Positions 40,155 to 53,121 of a stretch of DNA of 64,000 nt are shown in pieces. Positions within the stretch are counted from its first letter, which is position 1. Every line of letters begins with the position of its first letter. Both the position numbers and the translations under genes were made by a program. Origin of the DNA: Thuidium tamariscinum. Taxonomy: Eukaryota; Streptophyta; Bryopsida; Hypnales; Thuidiaceae. Where the stretch lies: assembly GCA_947034885.2 (NCBI GenBank), contig OX344757.2:3534001-3598000 (forward strand), in the 5' to 3' direction. The notes below the pieces were generated by a model. The model saw only the letters and a list, made by a program, of their open reading frames with translations. It did not search any database and had not been told where the DNA came from.

Positions 40155-41066
40155 TTGGAGAAATTCCTAAAGGACCAAATGGCATTTCTTTGACAATACA
40201 ACAATTTTTGGCAACTCACTACTGACAACTAGAACTTTTTTGTTTTATTTGAAATTTTCGCATGTGCCCAAGGGATTTCTTTAAGAGATAATAATTTTCA
40301 TAATTGATTTTCACTACATAATCAAAAAGATATTGTTTGATGTGTAATTTTCATTGCCTAGCCAGCAACCCGGATAGTTCAAAAGAAAATTTAATTTTTT
40401 TTCGAAGAAATAAAAATTTGAAATTGCTTCTCTCTCTATGGAAGGCTTTGAATCATTCCATTTTGACTAATGAAATGAAAGTTACAAAGAGATTTTGTTT
40501 GCAAGCAATTATGGAATCTCTACTCTAAAATAAACTTTGAAATATTTAATTTTATTTAATTTTTGATATTTTTGAAATAAAAAATAAAAAATAGGTGCAG
40601 ATTGTTCTATACAACAATATAACCATTGGGATTGGAAATTTCTTACTCCATAAATAAATTCTTTTCCAATTTAGCATTTTGAATCATTATGTATTATTTT
40701 TTACTTACTATTTTTTCCTTTATATTATACAACTCCAAGCATGTAGCTAATTTGCCTCTAAAAATGAATCCAAAGAATTGCAATCATTTTGGACATTGTT
40801 TCATAGAAATGTGACCTTTTGAAGTACAACTACCCGTTTAATAGCAAAGATTTTTGCCATTTCAAATACTAATATCTTGTAATCTATAGGGTGGAAATTT
40901 TTGATATTTTTCCTACATCTTCTCAAACCAATATACTACAAGATCCTATGGTTATAATTATGTGTTTAAAAGTATTTTTTTCAAAAGTTTTGTACATAAA
41001 CTAGATATGACAATTTTTGGGTGTTTTTAGTGAAATCATGGTCAAAAATCTTTCTAAGGGGCTAAA
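40155..41066 (+). mobile_element. MITE-like family C, copy 5
   Basis: About 910 bp. Left end ATTCCTAAAGGACCAAATGG and right end TTCTAAGGGGCTAA are family C-type termini. The interior is colinear with 25893-27075 and inverted relative to 50696-51598. The site matching the family I insertion is empty here (around 40885). Confidence 0.6.
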
Positions 41067-42278
41067 TATTTTATAGCAATTTGGGATTCAAGCCTATAAC
41101 CATAGAATGTTGTTTTCAAATTTTAAAGCCTCTTTCTCAAAAAATAACACCATAATGTTCTGCACTCAACTCTAAATTAGTAATTCATATATATAATTCA
41201 TAGTAATTTTAGATTCTTTTGCAAAGAATGTGAAATTTTTTATGACTTATTGAAGACATGTAATCACATTTTGAAAAACAAATACATAGAACAATATTAA
41301 AAATATTTGCAAAATAAAGTTAAAAAAATGATGATAGATTCATCTTTTAAAGCTTATAAGTCTATTGACATGTAACTATTGGCAATTGTGGGAGTTTATG
41401 CTAACCAATGGTTGGTGTTAAATCCTACATTTGTTATAATAAAAAATTTAGAAGATCTTAATTTGGCATGGTTACAAAGTGGACTCTATACTCCACTTGT
41501 CTTTAAAACTCCCATTAGTTGCAAAAAGATTTTTACTCCTTGAATTGAAAAATTCTAATTCAAATTTTCTTGAAGTCAATAAATTAATTGCAACTTTTAG
41601 ATAGGTGGTTTAGTTGATATTTGATGTAATTGTTTGTATTTGTATATATAGAGAAGATCCACTTTATGACCATGAATTACCTTTAAGGCACCATGGTTAA
41701 AATTGAAGTCATGACTTCAATGATGTAATGAAGCCCATACAAAAATGATGGAAAGAAGCCATGATCAAAATGATAAAATTTCAAAGTCGTATGACTAAAA
41801 AAATTTCTCCATATGAAAGACTTGTTTACAATCTTAGTAGTTGATATAGAGTTGGAAGTTCATTATTTGTATTATATTTGGTATGTTTCAAATGTTGCCA
41901 CAAATGTTTATGGTTGTATTAGATGGAATACAGGAAGACTTGAGATGAAAATTCTAAGAGAGAGAGTTACAAAGATGAAGTGGATGAGTTGGTGAAGCTT
42001 TTTGCTTATGTTGACAAAATGGATTTGAAGTTTGATGAGGGCAATGTTTTGGAATTTGTTTAAGTATGTAGCAATTAGGGTTTGAAAAAGAAATTCCTAT
42101 ATTTTTGTGTTACTTGATAGAAGAATGGATTCAAAGAGTTGTTGTTTGTGTATTGTAAGAGGTAACCCCCAAAGGCATGCATGCATTGGTGATGGAAAAT
42201 CCTTGTGCCGAAACATTCCTTCAAAATTGATTTGCATAATAATTCTTAACTTCTAATGGGTTGTCTTCAGTGATGAAC
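41067..42278. other. AT-rich intergenic
   Basis: No gene seen. A tandem-like phrase CATGA(C/T)TTCAATGATG / AAGCCATGATCAAAATGAT lies near 41710-41780. Confidence 0.55.
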
Positions 42279-42641
42279 CATAAGAGGATTTTCAGCTCCT
42301 GTAAGAGACTGCGAGTTCCCAAACGTTGGGAATGCATCGGGAACGCTGGGAACGAGATGCTGATGTGGTCAAGCGACTGCCACGTCAGAAAATAATATTT
42401 TTTTAATTAATTTTAATTAAATATTAAATATTTTTTAAATATATTTTTGAAAAAAAAAATATTTTTTTAAATCATTTTTTTCCTATTTAATACATTCTGA
42501 AGTTTTTTGAAAAAAAAAATTTTAATTTTTTTTTTCAAAATTCAAAAATTCAGACCAGTAGGGTGCTGGTCTGCAGCAGTGGGAACAATTTCGGGGAACA
42601 CCCCTGAAACAGTCTCTTGGGGGCCCAAAAATCCTCTTATG
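42279..42641. mobile_element. MITE family A, copy 1
   Basis: 363 bp. Begins CATAAGAGGATTTT and ends with its exact inverted repeat AAAATCCTCTTATG. Subterminal blocks typical of the family are AGACTGCGAGTTCCC at 42307 and GGGAACA...CCTGAAAC near 42580-42610. TGCCACGTCA lies near 42380, followed by an AT-rich core. No coding capacity. Confidence 0.85.
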
Positions 42642-45217
42642 TGTGGGTTTTCTTTTTCCAAATCATTGAATGTAAAGAAGTTCAAGGAACTAAAGCTTTA
42701 GGTTACAAATTATTTGAATTTATTGAATTGCAAATAATGAGAGCACTAATATTTTTTTCTATGTTGTAAAATATAGGTTATTTTTTTAGGACATTATATA
42801 GTGGTTTTAATGCTTTCATTCAATAGTATTATTTTCACTCAGTTTATTTGCTCTTAGAATTTCATGTGAAAATGTCTGGTCTACTACATCAAATATATAA
42901 AACAAATTCTTTAGTTATTCTTGTTTTTCTTGTCTACAATGACCCTTATAAGAAACACTTGTATTATTTTTTGTTACATGTCGTATGCTAATCAATTTTT
43001 TGGCCATAACTTTTGCATTTTGACTCTAAATGATTCAAACTTTGTAGACAAGGTACTTGTGACTATTAAAATGATTATCTAATCTTTTGGAATTAAAATG
43101 TTTGTTTAATGGAGAACTACTTATTAATAGACCTCAATACTATGTCATACTTGCCATTTTAGTTTCTTTGGAACAAAGTAGTAATCAAAGAAACTAATTT
43201 GGTGATGAATTTTGGAAGACATGGTCTTCTACTACACTTTTAGCTAGTATTCAAAGGATTTGAAAACATAACTAATTAAATGTTGTATAGAAGTCTACAA
43301 AGTGAACATCTTTCTGCTTGCATTTTGAAACATGTAAAAAATTATTTTGGTAAAATGACCATTTCCATAAAGCTATTTGGAATGTCCATGTTTTGGTTTA
43401 AATATTAAAATATTTTCCTATTTTTATTAGTTAAAACATTGAAGTATCTGTTTCTTGAAATTTGGCACTTTTCTAGTTCTCCTATCTAGAAATCTTTTTA
43501 ACTACTTTCCTCTAGTGGTTACCTTCATTTCAAAATTGCATACATTGGCCATGTCTTAAAAAAAACTTTAAATTTTAAATTTTAAAGTATAACACAAAAA
43601 ATCATGAATATTGTTGCAAAAAATAGTACAAGTATTTTTTGCAATCATCTTCAAATCATTGGTTTTTGTTATTAATATTACAATCAATTATTACAAGAAA
43701 ATATATTGTTTTGTATAATTACATTTTTATTTTCTAGTTTTATTTCTATAAAGGTATTTCCTACAATAGTTACTCAAATTGATATTAAGAATGCACAATC
43801 TAGAAACATATCCATTTATTAGAATGTCTCTAAATTGTACATCTACAGAGATTCAAATTTTCCATTTGTATAAGTTTATTTTCTAGAATGAACTTTTTTG
43901 TAAATTGATTATTCTTCATTACATTTGTAAATTAATCAATTTAAAGTTTTGATCCTTATTTTATAGCTACATGCCTAAGTACCTACACCAAATACTAGTT
44001 GGATTGGTAAAAACTTCTTTACATTCAGTTCAATGAATGTTTTCAAGATGCCAATTACACTCTCAAAATCCTTGTATTTATGTTTTCATAGTTGATGGCA
44101 TTAAAAATGTCACAATCAAGGTATATAATTGTTGTACTACTTATGCATACATGTGTATACTTGAAGCAATTCAAGGCATCTATAGATGTTGTTTGAAGTA
44201 TTTGGCTAGCCTTTTCATCCTAATTGTGAACTTGATATGCAACATTCAAACTAAGAGCAATTATATAATAGACATTAATTGAAACCATATGAGGTATATT
44301 CTTTACTCTAAATTTTAATGCTTACCAAATGACAAGGTTTTGATTGATTACATACTTCAATGAATTTAAGAAGAAAGAGGTAGCATTCCTTTCAACAAAA
44401 TTCCAAAAATTTAGACATATTTATATAGTAGATTAAAGAATCTTGTGATTTTTAGTAGGCAAGCTTATAATATCTCTAATTTCATGGTTGGATATGGTAT
44501 AATTTATCTGTTCATCAATTTCATATATGTTATTTGGGAGGTAATCTACAAGTGATCTCAAATGAATAGATGAATATGTTAAGTGTACATAGTTCTTTTT
44601 AATACTTTTTAATACTTTTTTATACAAGTTCCTATTTGTGCCTTGTCTAGGAAGTAGTAAAATATATCTTTTGAATTGTTTTTCATTCATAATTAGATTA
44701 GAAAATTGAAGTAAAAATTGTTGTAGTTTTTTGGTAGGTATTGATGTATAGTTGGAAATGTGCAAGAGCCTTCATTCAACTGTCACTAGTGGTGTAGTGA
44801 GTATTCAAGCACTGATTGTTTTTTAATCAAGGCTACATTTTTGCAACAAAAATGTGATTTTTGAAGATTTAATCACCTATAAATGCATCTTGAATTTTTA
44901 CTAGTTAATGTGCAAATTTTATATTTTGACATATGCATTTTGATACAAATCTAAAGATATAATTAGTGAACATGGAACAATTTTGGTGAATTTTCTAAGA
45001 AATTTTGAATGCTTTGGCCTTAAAAATTCAATTTATGTTATTATTGAAGGACTTGTGACAAAATTGCCACTCAGTAAATATTTTGACAATTGTCACGTGT
45101 CTATATGCCATGGTACACTACGTTTTCTTTGTCACAATGCATTAAAGTTTACTTTTTTGATAAACTTGAGAAATGTCAAAAAAATTACCTACATTAATCT
45201 TTTGAAAGTAGCCAAGC
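42642..45217. other. AT-rich intergenic
   Basis: No gene seen. An open frame of 110 codons at 44433-44765 (minus) has no family I recognise and base composition like its surroundings; it is not called. Confidence 0.5.
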
Positions 45218-45218
45218 T

Positions 45219-45640
45219 AAGAGCATCCCCATGCCAAAACCCTCAAGCAAGGGTGCCAAGTGGGATTTGGTGTGGATTGATGACTAGTGAAGGTCCTTCA
45301 AAATCTTAGCTGTCCCATGCTAACACTAGTAATGTACCCACTAAACACGTCTCCCAAGCCAAGGGATCACTTTTATGAAGTTGGGTGGAATAGTCAAGCC
45401 AAGTGTTGGGCCTCAGAGCTTCAAATGGCTAAACATTCCCTGAGTGTGTGCCATAATTGAACAAATCAGGGTATAGTGAGCTACGGGGAAGATCCACAAC
45501 AGTTCAATGCCATTCTTACTTTGAAGTGTTGACTAGCTGATTTTTCTGCTTGGCATGTTTGGCATGGGGCAGTGCCAAACACCAAACATGCTACATTAAC
45601 ATATTTCAGCCCTTTGGTGTACAGGCATGGGGATGCTCTA
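45219..45640. mobile_element. Family G MITE-like element
   Basis: About 420 bp between AGAGCATCCCCATGCC and GGCATGGGGATGCTCT, a perfect 16-bp inverted repeat. GAGCATC-type ends occur in plant hAT/PIF-Harbinger MITEs. The interior is more GC-rich than the flanks, which suggests a younger insert. Only one copy seen. Confidence 0.75.
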
Positions 45641-46349
45641 GGGGAAAAAAAAGGCTACTAAAGCAATTAATGACCACCTCCCAAAAATGTAATCTTCAAG
45701 CACTCAAAATTGACAAATGTACATCCAAAAAGATTTTGGTTATATTATATCATTCATTAGAGATCTCATTGAAAACTATTGAGATCAATTCATTTTTTAT
45801 AATTTATTTTTGCAATTGTTAGAATTATATTTTTCAAGTTCATATTGTTTTAGGATTTTTTTGAATTTTTATATTCAACTTTGAAGTTCAAATTCTTAAA
45901 CTAGATTTTAAAGGTTTAACCCCTAAAGATCAATCTTTTATAAAGGGGATAATAGATGAGTTTAAAAGTTGATATCTTCTTCATCCAGAGGTATTTTCGA
46001 TTCATTCTTGGTTATGTAAAAGAAAATTTCAATGCAAAACTAGTGCAAATTGAGCAATCCTATGCACCTTGAGTATATGATGGAACTTTGTGCACCATAA
46101 TACACAATTATTTATAGACATTCCTTCTTGATGGCAATGGCACCAAAAGTCATCTCCTAGATTATAAACAAATTATTTTAACTTTTTTTCAATTACTTTT
46201 CTTCTTTCTTTTTATTGTAATAATACAACAATCTATTGTTAGGATTGTAGGGGAGTGCATTCTTGACATTTTGGAAAATTTGTTGATGCTTTTCAATGTT
46301 CTATTCTATAGAAACATTGTGATGTAAGGTGCATAAGTTTTTTTTATCA
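45641..46349. other. AT-rich intergenic with a lone family C-type end
   Basis: No gene seen. TTAACCCCTAAAGATCAATC at 45916 looks like a family C terminal repeat, but no partner end was found nearby. Confidence 0.45.
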
Positions 46350-46587
46350 ACGACGCTAGTATGTGAGTATAGAAGTGTGAGCTTATGAGCCTTGAGCTTA
46401 AGTATAAGTAAGTATCCCACATTCATTGAAGGTGTTTATAATATAAACACCTATAATATATGTGTTTAGAACATAGATACACTTCAATCATTGAGATGTC
46501 TATAATATAGACACCTATACTATAGGTATATAGAATTCTAGGCTCATAGGCTCACACTTTCTATGCTCACATACTAGCAACCGTCGT
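46350..46587. mobile_element. Family E MITE, copy 1
   Basis: About 238 bp. Left arm ACGACGCTAGTATGTGAGTA, right arm its inverse with a 3-bp gap, continuing inward to GTGTGAGC...ATGAGCC. The core repeats ATAATATAGACACCTATA-like palindromes. No coding capacity. Confidence 0.75.
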
Positions 46588-48150
46588 ATTTTACATAGTG
46601 GATTGAAGTTACACAATTTTAAAGAAAATTCTAAATTAACTTGATCATATAGACCTCACAAATAGTAGGGAATTTGGATTTGAAACTTTGAACATGTGCT
46701 CTATATGAAAAATAAATCATGATTTTTCACCAAAAAATTCTTGACATACAAGTGAACATTTTCTAAATTTTGGAGATTGAAAATGAAAATGAATTGTAGT
46801 AGCTATACAAACTTAGGCTTTAAGGCTTTGTTGCTATTGATAACTACCTTATGAAGGTTTGGAATTTTAGAAATAAATATTTTCAATACATAATCATACA
46901 AAAATTAAAGTAGTAAAAGAGTAGTAAATAATTTTTTGTAAAATTATAGATGAGTTTACAAATTTTAAAATTTACAAGAAGATTAAGACACCAATTTTTC
47001 TTTCAAACTTTTAAAATGCTACTATAGAGTAATAATTTGTCATAGATTTAGCTTTTAATATATTTGTAAATAAATTTGTGACTCGAGTAATTCTTCTATG
47101 ACTTTATATTTTACCCACTATTATTCATGTAAAAATTTGATTTTATATTTGGAAATACTAGAAAATATTTATATTTGCAATAATTATCACTTGAATAAAC
47201 AAAATTGTGCCTAACTAAATTCTTCAACTCATTATTTTGATCTTGAAAACTTGTGGAAATTTTTGATGGTGGAGGCAAATATTTAATGTCCAAGTATACA
47301 ATGAAAGGGTAGACAAAAATGACCCCCAAACACTCCAGACTATAGTAGGTATGACACTTTAGTTGTGGCAGTTGAAAATTATGACATTATAGTTATAGCA
47401 CATCAATTGGAATCTAAAGGTTGTCACTATAAATATAGATATTTGAAGTCAAGTGTTGAAAAATATAAGTTTGAATTTAAGAAATGAATAAACCATGACA
47501 ATTTTGAAGTGCCATTTCTAAAGAATTGTAACAAAGACCACAACTACTTTGGGATTTTAAAGCTATAATTATTTTGGATTCAATTTTTTTTAAACATTCC
47601 ATCTACATTTAAGCCTTGAGAAACTACTAATTTATTATTCAAAAAAGACTTTCACCCTTCATAACTTTTGCATACAATATCCAAATGCTATGTTCTTTGG
47701 TGTATTAGAACCTCCTTTTACTTGCAAAGAAGAGAATATGAAAATTTGACCAATATAGTAATGATAACTAGGCACAATAGCAAAATGTAGGATGTTTCAA
47801 GTGGTCATTTCAAGTTTGTGACCTACATCTTTCTTCTCCCAACTAAGGATAAATGTAAATAATTACCTCTATTTTGAGGTTGCTCAATGTCCTATGTTTT
47901 AGTCACCTCTCCAATTATACTCTTCACCTCTCCTATCTAATTTTGGGTCATTGATTTCAAATTTGAATTCCAAATTTCCAAATTCTTATTGTAAGTGGAA
48001 AATTAAAAAAATCCACTATTTTTCCAAAGGTAAACTTCCACAAACTTCATATGAACACTTCACCGACCTGCAACGAAAAGTAGTGATTTTGGGGGTATTC
48101 TCACCTTACGTAAGCATTCATTGCAAAGTGATTCCAGATGAGTTGAAACA
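46588..48150. other. AT-rich intergenic
   Basis: No gene seen; small open frames only. Confidence 0.55.
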
Positions 48151-48305
48151 CATAAGCTTAGAGTAAATCCACAGTTGCGCTATGAAACAACACTGTAAAC
48201 GTTTTGTACATGTCCAATGATTTTCCTTGTTAAAGGAAGATCAATGGTGCAAATCATTTACAATGTTGCTTCACAGTGTAGCTGTCACCATGCTCTTATA
48301 GCATG
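48151..48305. mobile_element. Family H: 155-bp hairpin MITE
   Basis: Left arm with GAAACAACACTGTAAACG is inverted as CATTTACAATGTTGCTTC on the right; similarity extends for about 65 bp per arm with scattered mismatches. The loop is around 48228. One copy seen. Confidence 0.65.
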
Positions 48306-48337
48306 ATAGTGCTGGGTGAGTCTAATTGAGGGTCAAA

Positions 48338-48560
48338 GTGAAGTGGCCCCTTACTCAACCCCTCATGAAAATACCAAAATCTTTTATTTTCCAAGCATGA
48401 TAAAATTTGCAAATTTTGAATTCATATTTGCTATCAAAGGTCCCAACTCTTCTAGGGGAGGTGCAATAGGTAAATTAACTGTGCATTAAATATGGGGCTT
48501 TTATTTTTACTTGCACCCCTAAAATGACTTAGTGTGGTTGAGTGAAGGGACTAGTTCACC
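48338..48560. mobile_element. Family J MITE, copy 1
   Basis: About 223 bp. Ends GTGAAGTGGCCCCTTACTCA and, inverted, GTGAACTAGTCCCTTCACTC form an imperfect terminal repeat. The internal landmark GAATTCATATTTGC is shared with 48968 and 60780. Confidence 0.65.
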
Positions 48561-48571
48561 CAACCGGGATG

Positions 48572-49125
48572 AACTAACCCCCTTATTCAGCACTTTGGAA
48601 AAGCCCTAGAATTAATTTTTTTACACATGATAAAATTTATGAATCATAAGAGGATTTCTAGCCAATTTAGAAGATTGCAAGCTCTCAAACTCTGCAAATG
48701 TTGTGGAAACTCTAGGAAAGCTATGCTCATGTAGTCAAGTGATTGCCACACGTCATAAAATACTATTTAATTAATAATTAAATATTATTAAACATTTTTA
48801 AAATCTTATCCTTTTTATAATACATTTTGAATTTTTTGGAAAAAATTAATTAATTAATTTTTTCAAAATTCGAAAATTCAAAGTAGGGGCTGGTTTGCAG
48901 CAGTGGGAACAGTTTCAAGGAATAGCCTTGAAACGGTCTTCCAGGGGCCCAGAAATCCTCTTATGTCGGAATTCATATTTGCGAAAATAAGCCCCCAATC
49001 AGCGAAAGAAGGTCTAAGAGATAAATTTTTCAAGCACAAAATAGGGGACTTTTGTCTTACTTGCACCCGTGGAATTATTTGGAGGGGCTGAGTGAGGGGG
49101 CCAATTCTCCCCAACCGTTCACCCA
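48572..49125. mobile_element. Family J MITE, copy 2, split by a family A insertion
   Basis: Left part (48572-48644) contains GATGAACTAACCCCCTTATT and CATGATAAAATTTATGAAT. The right part resumes at 48968 with GAATTCATATTTGC and ends near 49125 with CTGAGTGAGGGGGCCAATTC. Removing 48645-48965 restores the order of copy 1, so the family A element landed inside it. Confidence 0.6.
48645..48965. mobile_element. MITE family A, copy 2 (nested in family J)
   Basis: 321 bp, CATAAGAGGATTTCT to AGAAATCCTCTTATG, perfect 15-bp inverted repeat. Carries the hairpin GTTTCAAGG-AATAG-CCTTGAAAC near 48911. No coding capacity. Confidence 0.85.
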
Positions 49126-49328
49126 GACCTTGTGAAGCTGGTCTGGGGTTGTTGGAGGAGCCACCTGAGGCCTCCCATTGGGGCATGTCATGGAGCCCAG
49201 ATCTAATGCCATGTGGCCATGTGGGCATGTGGGCCTTCTCATTGGCCCGCTTTGGACGGCCGGTTCCATTCCATTACTCCACCATTGCGAATGTCCGTCG
49301 TCGGGGTACGGACACGGGCCCAAGTAAG

Positions 49329-49482
49329 TTAAGGGGTGTTTCACACTATGGCCGTCCAAGTCAAGAGGCCATGGTTTTCTCAAATCTGATTGGTGAAAAT
49401 CATGGTTTCTAAAATTTAATTGGTGGAATCGATGGCCTCTCGACTTGGACGGTTGTAGTGTGAAACACTCAAACACCCTTAA
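49329..49482. mobile_element. Family K: 154-bp inverted-repeat element
   Basis: TTAAGGGGTGTTTCACACTA and GCCGTCCAAGTC(A/G)AGAGGCCAT on the left are inverted on the right (right end CACCCTTAA). The arms are about 60 bp. The element is GC-richer than its surroundings and contains ATTGGTG(G/A)A on both arms. Confidence 0.7.
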
Positions 49483-50227
49483 GTCAAATTGGGGAATGTG
49501 ATCAGTGATTGTGTGCAACTTATCACCTTTCATTCTCCGCAAGCACAAGTTAAGATAAAAAAATATTTGATCCTTCAGCTCAAGTTTTGTCAACTCTTAT
49601 CAGATACGGTAGGTTAACTATAAAGGTAAGAGGCTCAGAAACTGCTCATTTAAGGATTAGTCTGCCTTTTTCATGTATTTTTTTTAGATGGGAATATTTT
49701 TAGCTCATTTTTCAGTCAAAGAGAAATAAACAAGAAATCCTACACAAGTCATTTCATAATTTTCGGAGCATTTATGAATTACTTATGAATTTTCAAATAC
49801 AATCTCACATAGGGCTCTATTTGTGATTAGGAGGCCTTAAAAACCCACACATGCTTGATTTGGAAAAGAATATGGTTTTGTTCAAAAACTAACATTGCAA
49901 CGTGCAAAAAGTAATCAAGATGGTTTCAAAATGCAACCCTTTCTAAATGTGAAATGAATGCTTGAATCAAACATTATTTCAGATTTTTTAACATTTGTAG
50001 GAAGGTAGTTGGACTACCAATTCTTATTTTGAATAAAATTAGGAGACACCTATCCACTTAGTTAGAAATGAACCCCTTTTGGATCTTAAACCATCCATTG
50101 AAGAAATAAAAAAACAATTCTTATCATGCTCTAATGTAATCAAGATTCTGTTTTCCCACAATCGGATATCCATTTCACAACTTCCTAATGGACAGTTTGA
50201 ATAGCTTGCACTATTTTCAAGCCCTTT
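49483..50227. other. AT-rich intergenic
   Basis: No gene seen. Confidence 0.6.
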
Positions 50228-50483
50228 CTATAGAGGCTTCTTGAAGACTACAAGTTCCTAGATTGTAGAAGTACTGGGAATGTTGCCATGAAAGCAATCT
50301 AATGTGGTTGAACAACTGCCACATCAAATAATAATAATCTTTAATTAATATAAATTATGAATTTTTGAAATTTTGAAAAAAAATTGAATAATCAAATTAG
50401 TTGTTGTTGCTGTACAACATACGGATTAGTTGTAGGGAACAACCTTAAAATAATCTTTTGAAGGCCTCAAATCTCCTCTAATG
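50228..50483. mobile_element. MITE family A, copy 3 (left end degraded)
   Basis: Right end CTCAAATCTCCTCTAATG is typical; the left end TATAGAGGCTTCTTGAAGAC is worn. The family order is kept: GAAGACTACAAGTTCC, TGCCACATCA and GGGAACAACC. Confidence 0.65.
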
Positions 50484-50695
50484 CCAAAAACAATGTTAAA
50501 GTTGTTTTCTAATCAATGAATTGGAGAGCATTTTAATGTGTAGGATAGAAGTGCACCTCTTCATTTTTGAAATTAGGGGTGGAATGGCAAGATCTTCTGC
50601 AATACTTTGACTTCCAATGAGTGCTTTTGGATTATTTTAAAGAAATGATTATCACAATGTAAAAATTGATGATTTCAAGCTCATCATTTAAGGGT

Positions 50696-51598
50696 TAATC
50701 CTTTAAATTCCTTTACTATATTTTCACCAAAATTGCCCCAAATTTTCCATTTTTAGAAATATAACTATAAGATTTTGGGATAAAAAACATTTTGGATTGA
50801 TGTAACTCTAAGGTCTTGTTGTATGTTTGTTGATTTGAAAACATGTTGACAAAATTTTAGAAATTTCCACCATGTGGATTATATGATATTTGCATTTGAA
50901 TTCTCAAAAGTCATTTTTCAGGCCTTACAAAAAAAACAAGTAATTGCACTTTATAAGCTCACATTGCATGAAAAAATGTCCAAAATGGTGGTACTTCTTT
51001 GGATTCGTTCTTCAAGGCAAGTTGGCTACATTCTTAAAACATTTTAGATTATTTGGATTTATACAACATATAGAAATAATAATAAGTAAAACGAAATAGA
51101 CAATGATTGGAAATGCAAAGACAGTTGTTATGAATTTAGATATGAAATTATAAAATGCCAATTCCAATAGTTGCAATGTTGTAATAAACAATTTACATCC
51201 TATGATTTTTATTTTATCTTCAAAATATATTGAAAATTGAGTAAAATAAAGGTTTTCAAAGTTTACTTTAGAATAGAGAATTCATGACTATCATCAAACA
51301 AAAACTTCTTTTAACTTTTGACTCATAGATCAAAATGGAATGATTCAAAGCTTTGTGCGTATATGTTAATGTAGAAAACCAATTTCAAATTTTTGTTTTG
51401 AAAAAAGGATTTTTTTTAATTGCTTGACTTGCCCTTGTATAAAAGAAAGTAACATATAAGACCATAACTTTTCACTCATATAATTTTCAAATGTCTTGAT
51501 TTTTAGTGCACACAAAATTTAGCAACATAATAAGTGACATCTACCTGCTTGAAATTGCTATGTCGTTAAATTTAGCAAATTAGTCCTTTAGAGATTAA
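50696..51598 (-). mobile_element. MITE-like family C, copy 6
   Basis: About 900 bp, left end TTAATCCTTTAAATTCC, right end GTCCTTTAGAGATTAA. Same orientation as the copy at 29150-30100, with an empty family I site around 50885 (CACCATGTGGATT followed by ATATGATATTTGCATTTG). Confidence 0.6.
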
Positions 51599-51638
51599 TC
51601 AATATTTGGTCAATGAGCATTTAAAATTTTGTAATGAA

Positions 51639-51888
51639 GGTTGTTGGTATGTGAGCCTAAGAGTGTAAGCTCATGAGCATAAGCCCATGAGCCTAAAAGT
51701 CTATACATCTATAGTATAAGTGTCTTTATTGAAGAAACCTTCTATAATTATAATGTATCTATATTATAGATGCCTATATTACAAGTGTGTATGTTATAAG
51801 TACCTTCAATGGTTGTAGTATGTCTACTTTTATGTATGTTCAAGGCTCACATGCTCATATTTTCATACTCACATACTAGCACCAATCA
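51639..51888. mobile_element. Family E MITE, copy 2
   Basis: About 250 bp. Left arm TTGTTGGTATGTGAGCCTAA is inverted at the right end as CTCACATACTAGCACCAA. Same TATAATATAGA-rich core as the copy at 46350-46587. Confidence 0.7.
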
Positions 51889-52406
51889 TTTTTTAATGTG
51901 CTATTTTGAGACACTATTAGAAATAAATAATATCAACATTTTACTTTACTTCGAAATTAGAACCTCTCTAAAGTAATAGGATTGGTATTGCCTCTCACTA
52001 TTACTTAAAAGAGATTTATTGGGTTACAAAGGATTTCTTCATTCAAGAATTTGTAATCTTTTCATAAATAAAGTTGTATAAGTCTTTCATTTCGAGAATA
52101 AGAAAGATCTCTTTATAACTAAAAAGTTTCTTCAAAGTCTACTTTAGCTATTTTCATTAGCTCATTTAGTGCTATCACATACTATGTTTTCTATGCCTGA
52201 AATGCCCAATCCTATTGCTTTAAGAGGTATATTTAGCTTATAAAGGATCAAATTAGAGAGTTTCTATTGCATATTAACCTAAACCTTAGAGATCCTCAAA
52301 GACAAGATTTTTATTACATCTAATATATTAATATTGAATTTAATGGTACTTTTTATCATTCCAACATTGACAACCAAATACAAATATCAACATTTTACTC
52401 TACTAA
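51889..52406. other. AT-rich intergenic
   Basis: No gene seen. Phrases such as ACATTTTAC(T/C)(T/C)TACT and GAGA(T/G)TT(T/C) recur, suggesting further decayed repeats. Confidence 0.45.
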
Positions 52407-52736
52407 TAAGGGAGGAGGTCCCAAAAGTGCCCATCTAAGAGTTGAAATTTAATTTTGGGAAGGTGATACTTCTTGAATTATATTTTAATATATTTTCCTT
52501 AAAAGACAAGTGGAATTGGCATTTAATCCAAGTTGTTTCATATTTTTTGAGCTCTGCGGAATTAGTGATGAAAATTTGAAGTTGAAATGACATAGGGCTC
52601 TAAAATTGTCCACCCCCTCAAATGTACATTGTTTATACATTTTTGTAAAGATGAAAAAGCAACATGTACAACTAATGTACATTTGAGAAGGTCAACATTT
52701 TCAAGTGTAAGCGGTTTTGGAACGGCTCCTCCCTTA
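52407..52736. mobile_element. Family F MITE, copy 1
   Basis: 330 bp. Left end TAAGGGAGGAGGTCCCAAAA, right end TTTTGGAACGGCTCCTCCCT followed by TA. TA at both edges fits a Stowaway-like TA target duplication. Confidence 0.75.
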
Positions 52737-53121
52737 TATTAACCAAAACTCAAAAGTCTTTGGAGGTGGCCTGGGAACTTCTTCATTAAATATATGTGAG
52801 TATGGAATTGAATTGCCAATTTTAATCATTCTTGTTAGAAGGTGGTGAATTGATCATGTCTAAATCTTTAAGTCATCACTTAAAAGTAGTTTTGTTTTGG
52901 ACTTCAAAAAAATTGAATTTTGATTTATAAAGTCTAAATTAAAAACAAAACAAAACTATGTATGTATTTTTGGAATGTCCATAGGTCTAATAGTATAAAT
53001 CAATTGACCTTCATTTGTAGATGAATAGGTTCACCTTTTATCAAATGACAATCACAATTATCATATGCTGAAGCTGAAGTATAAATATATATTTTTAAAT
53101 ATAGGCTATAGACTATTAAAA

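Noticed and set aside
44433..44765. 110-codon open frame on the minus strand in the desert
   Set aside because: Low-complexity Ile/Asn/Leu-rich product like the AT-rich surroundings, no recognisable domain, no splice or promoter context.
49075..49593. 172-codon open frame on the minus strand
   Set aside because: It runs through the family K hairpin and the end of family J, and an overlapping frame is open on the other strand; best explained by local GC content.
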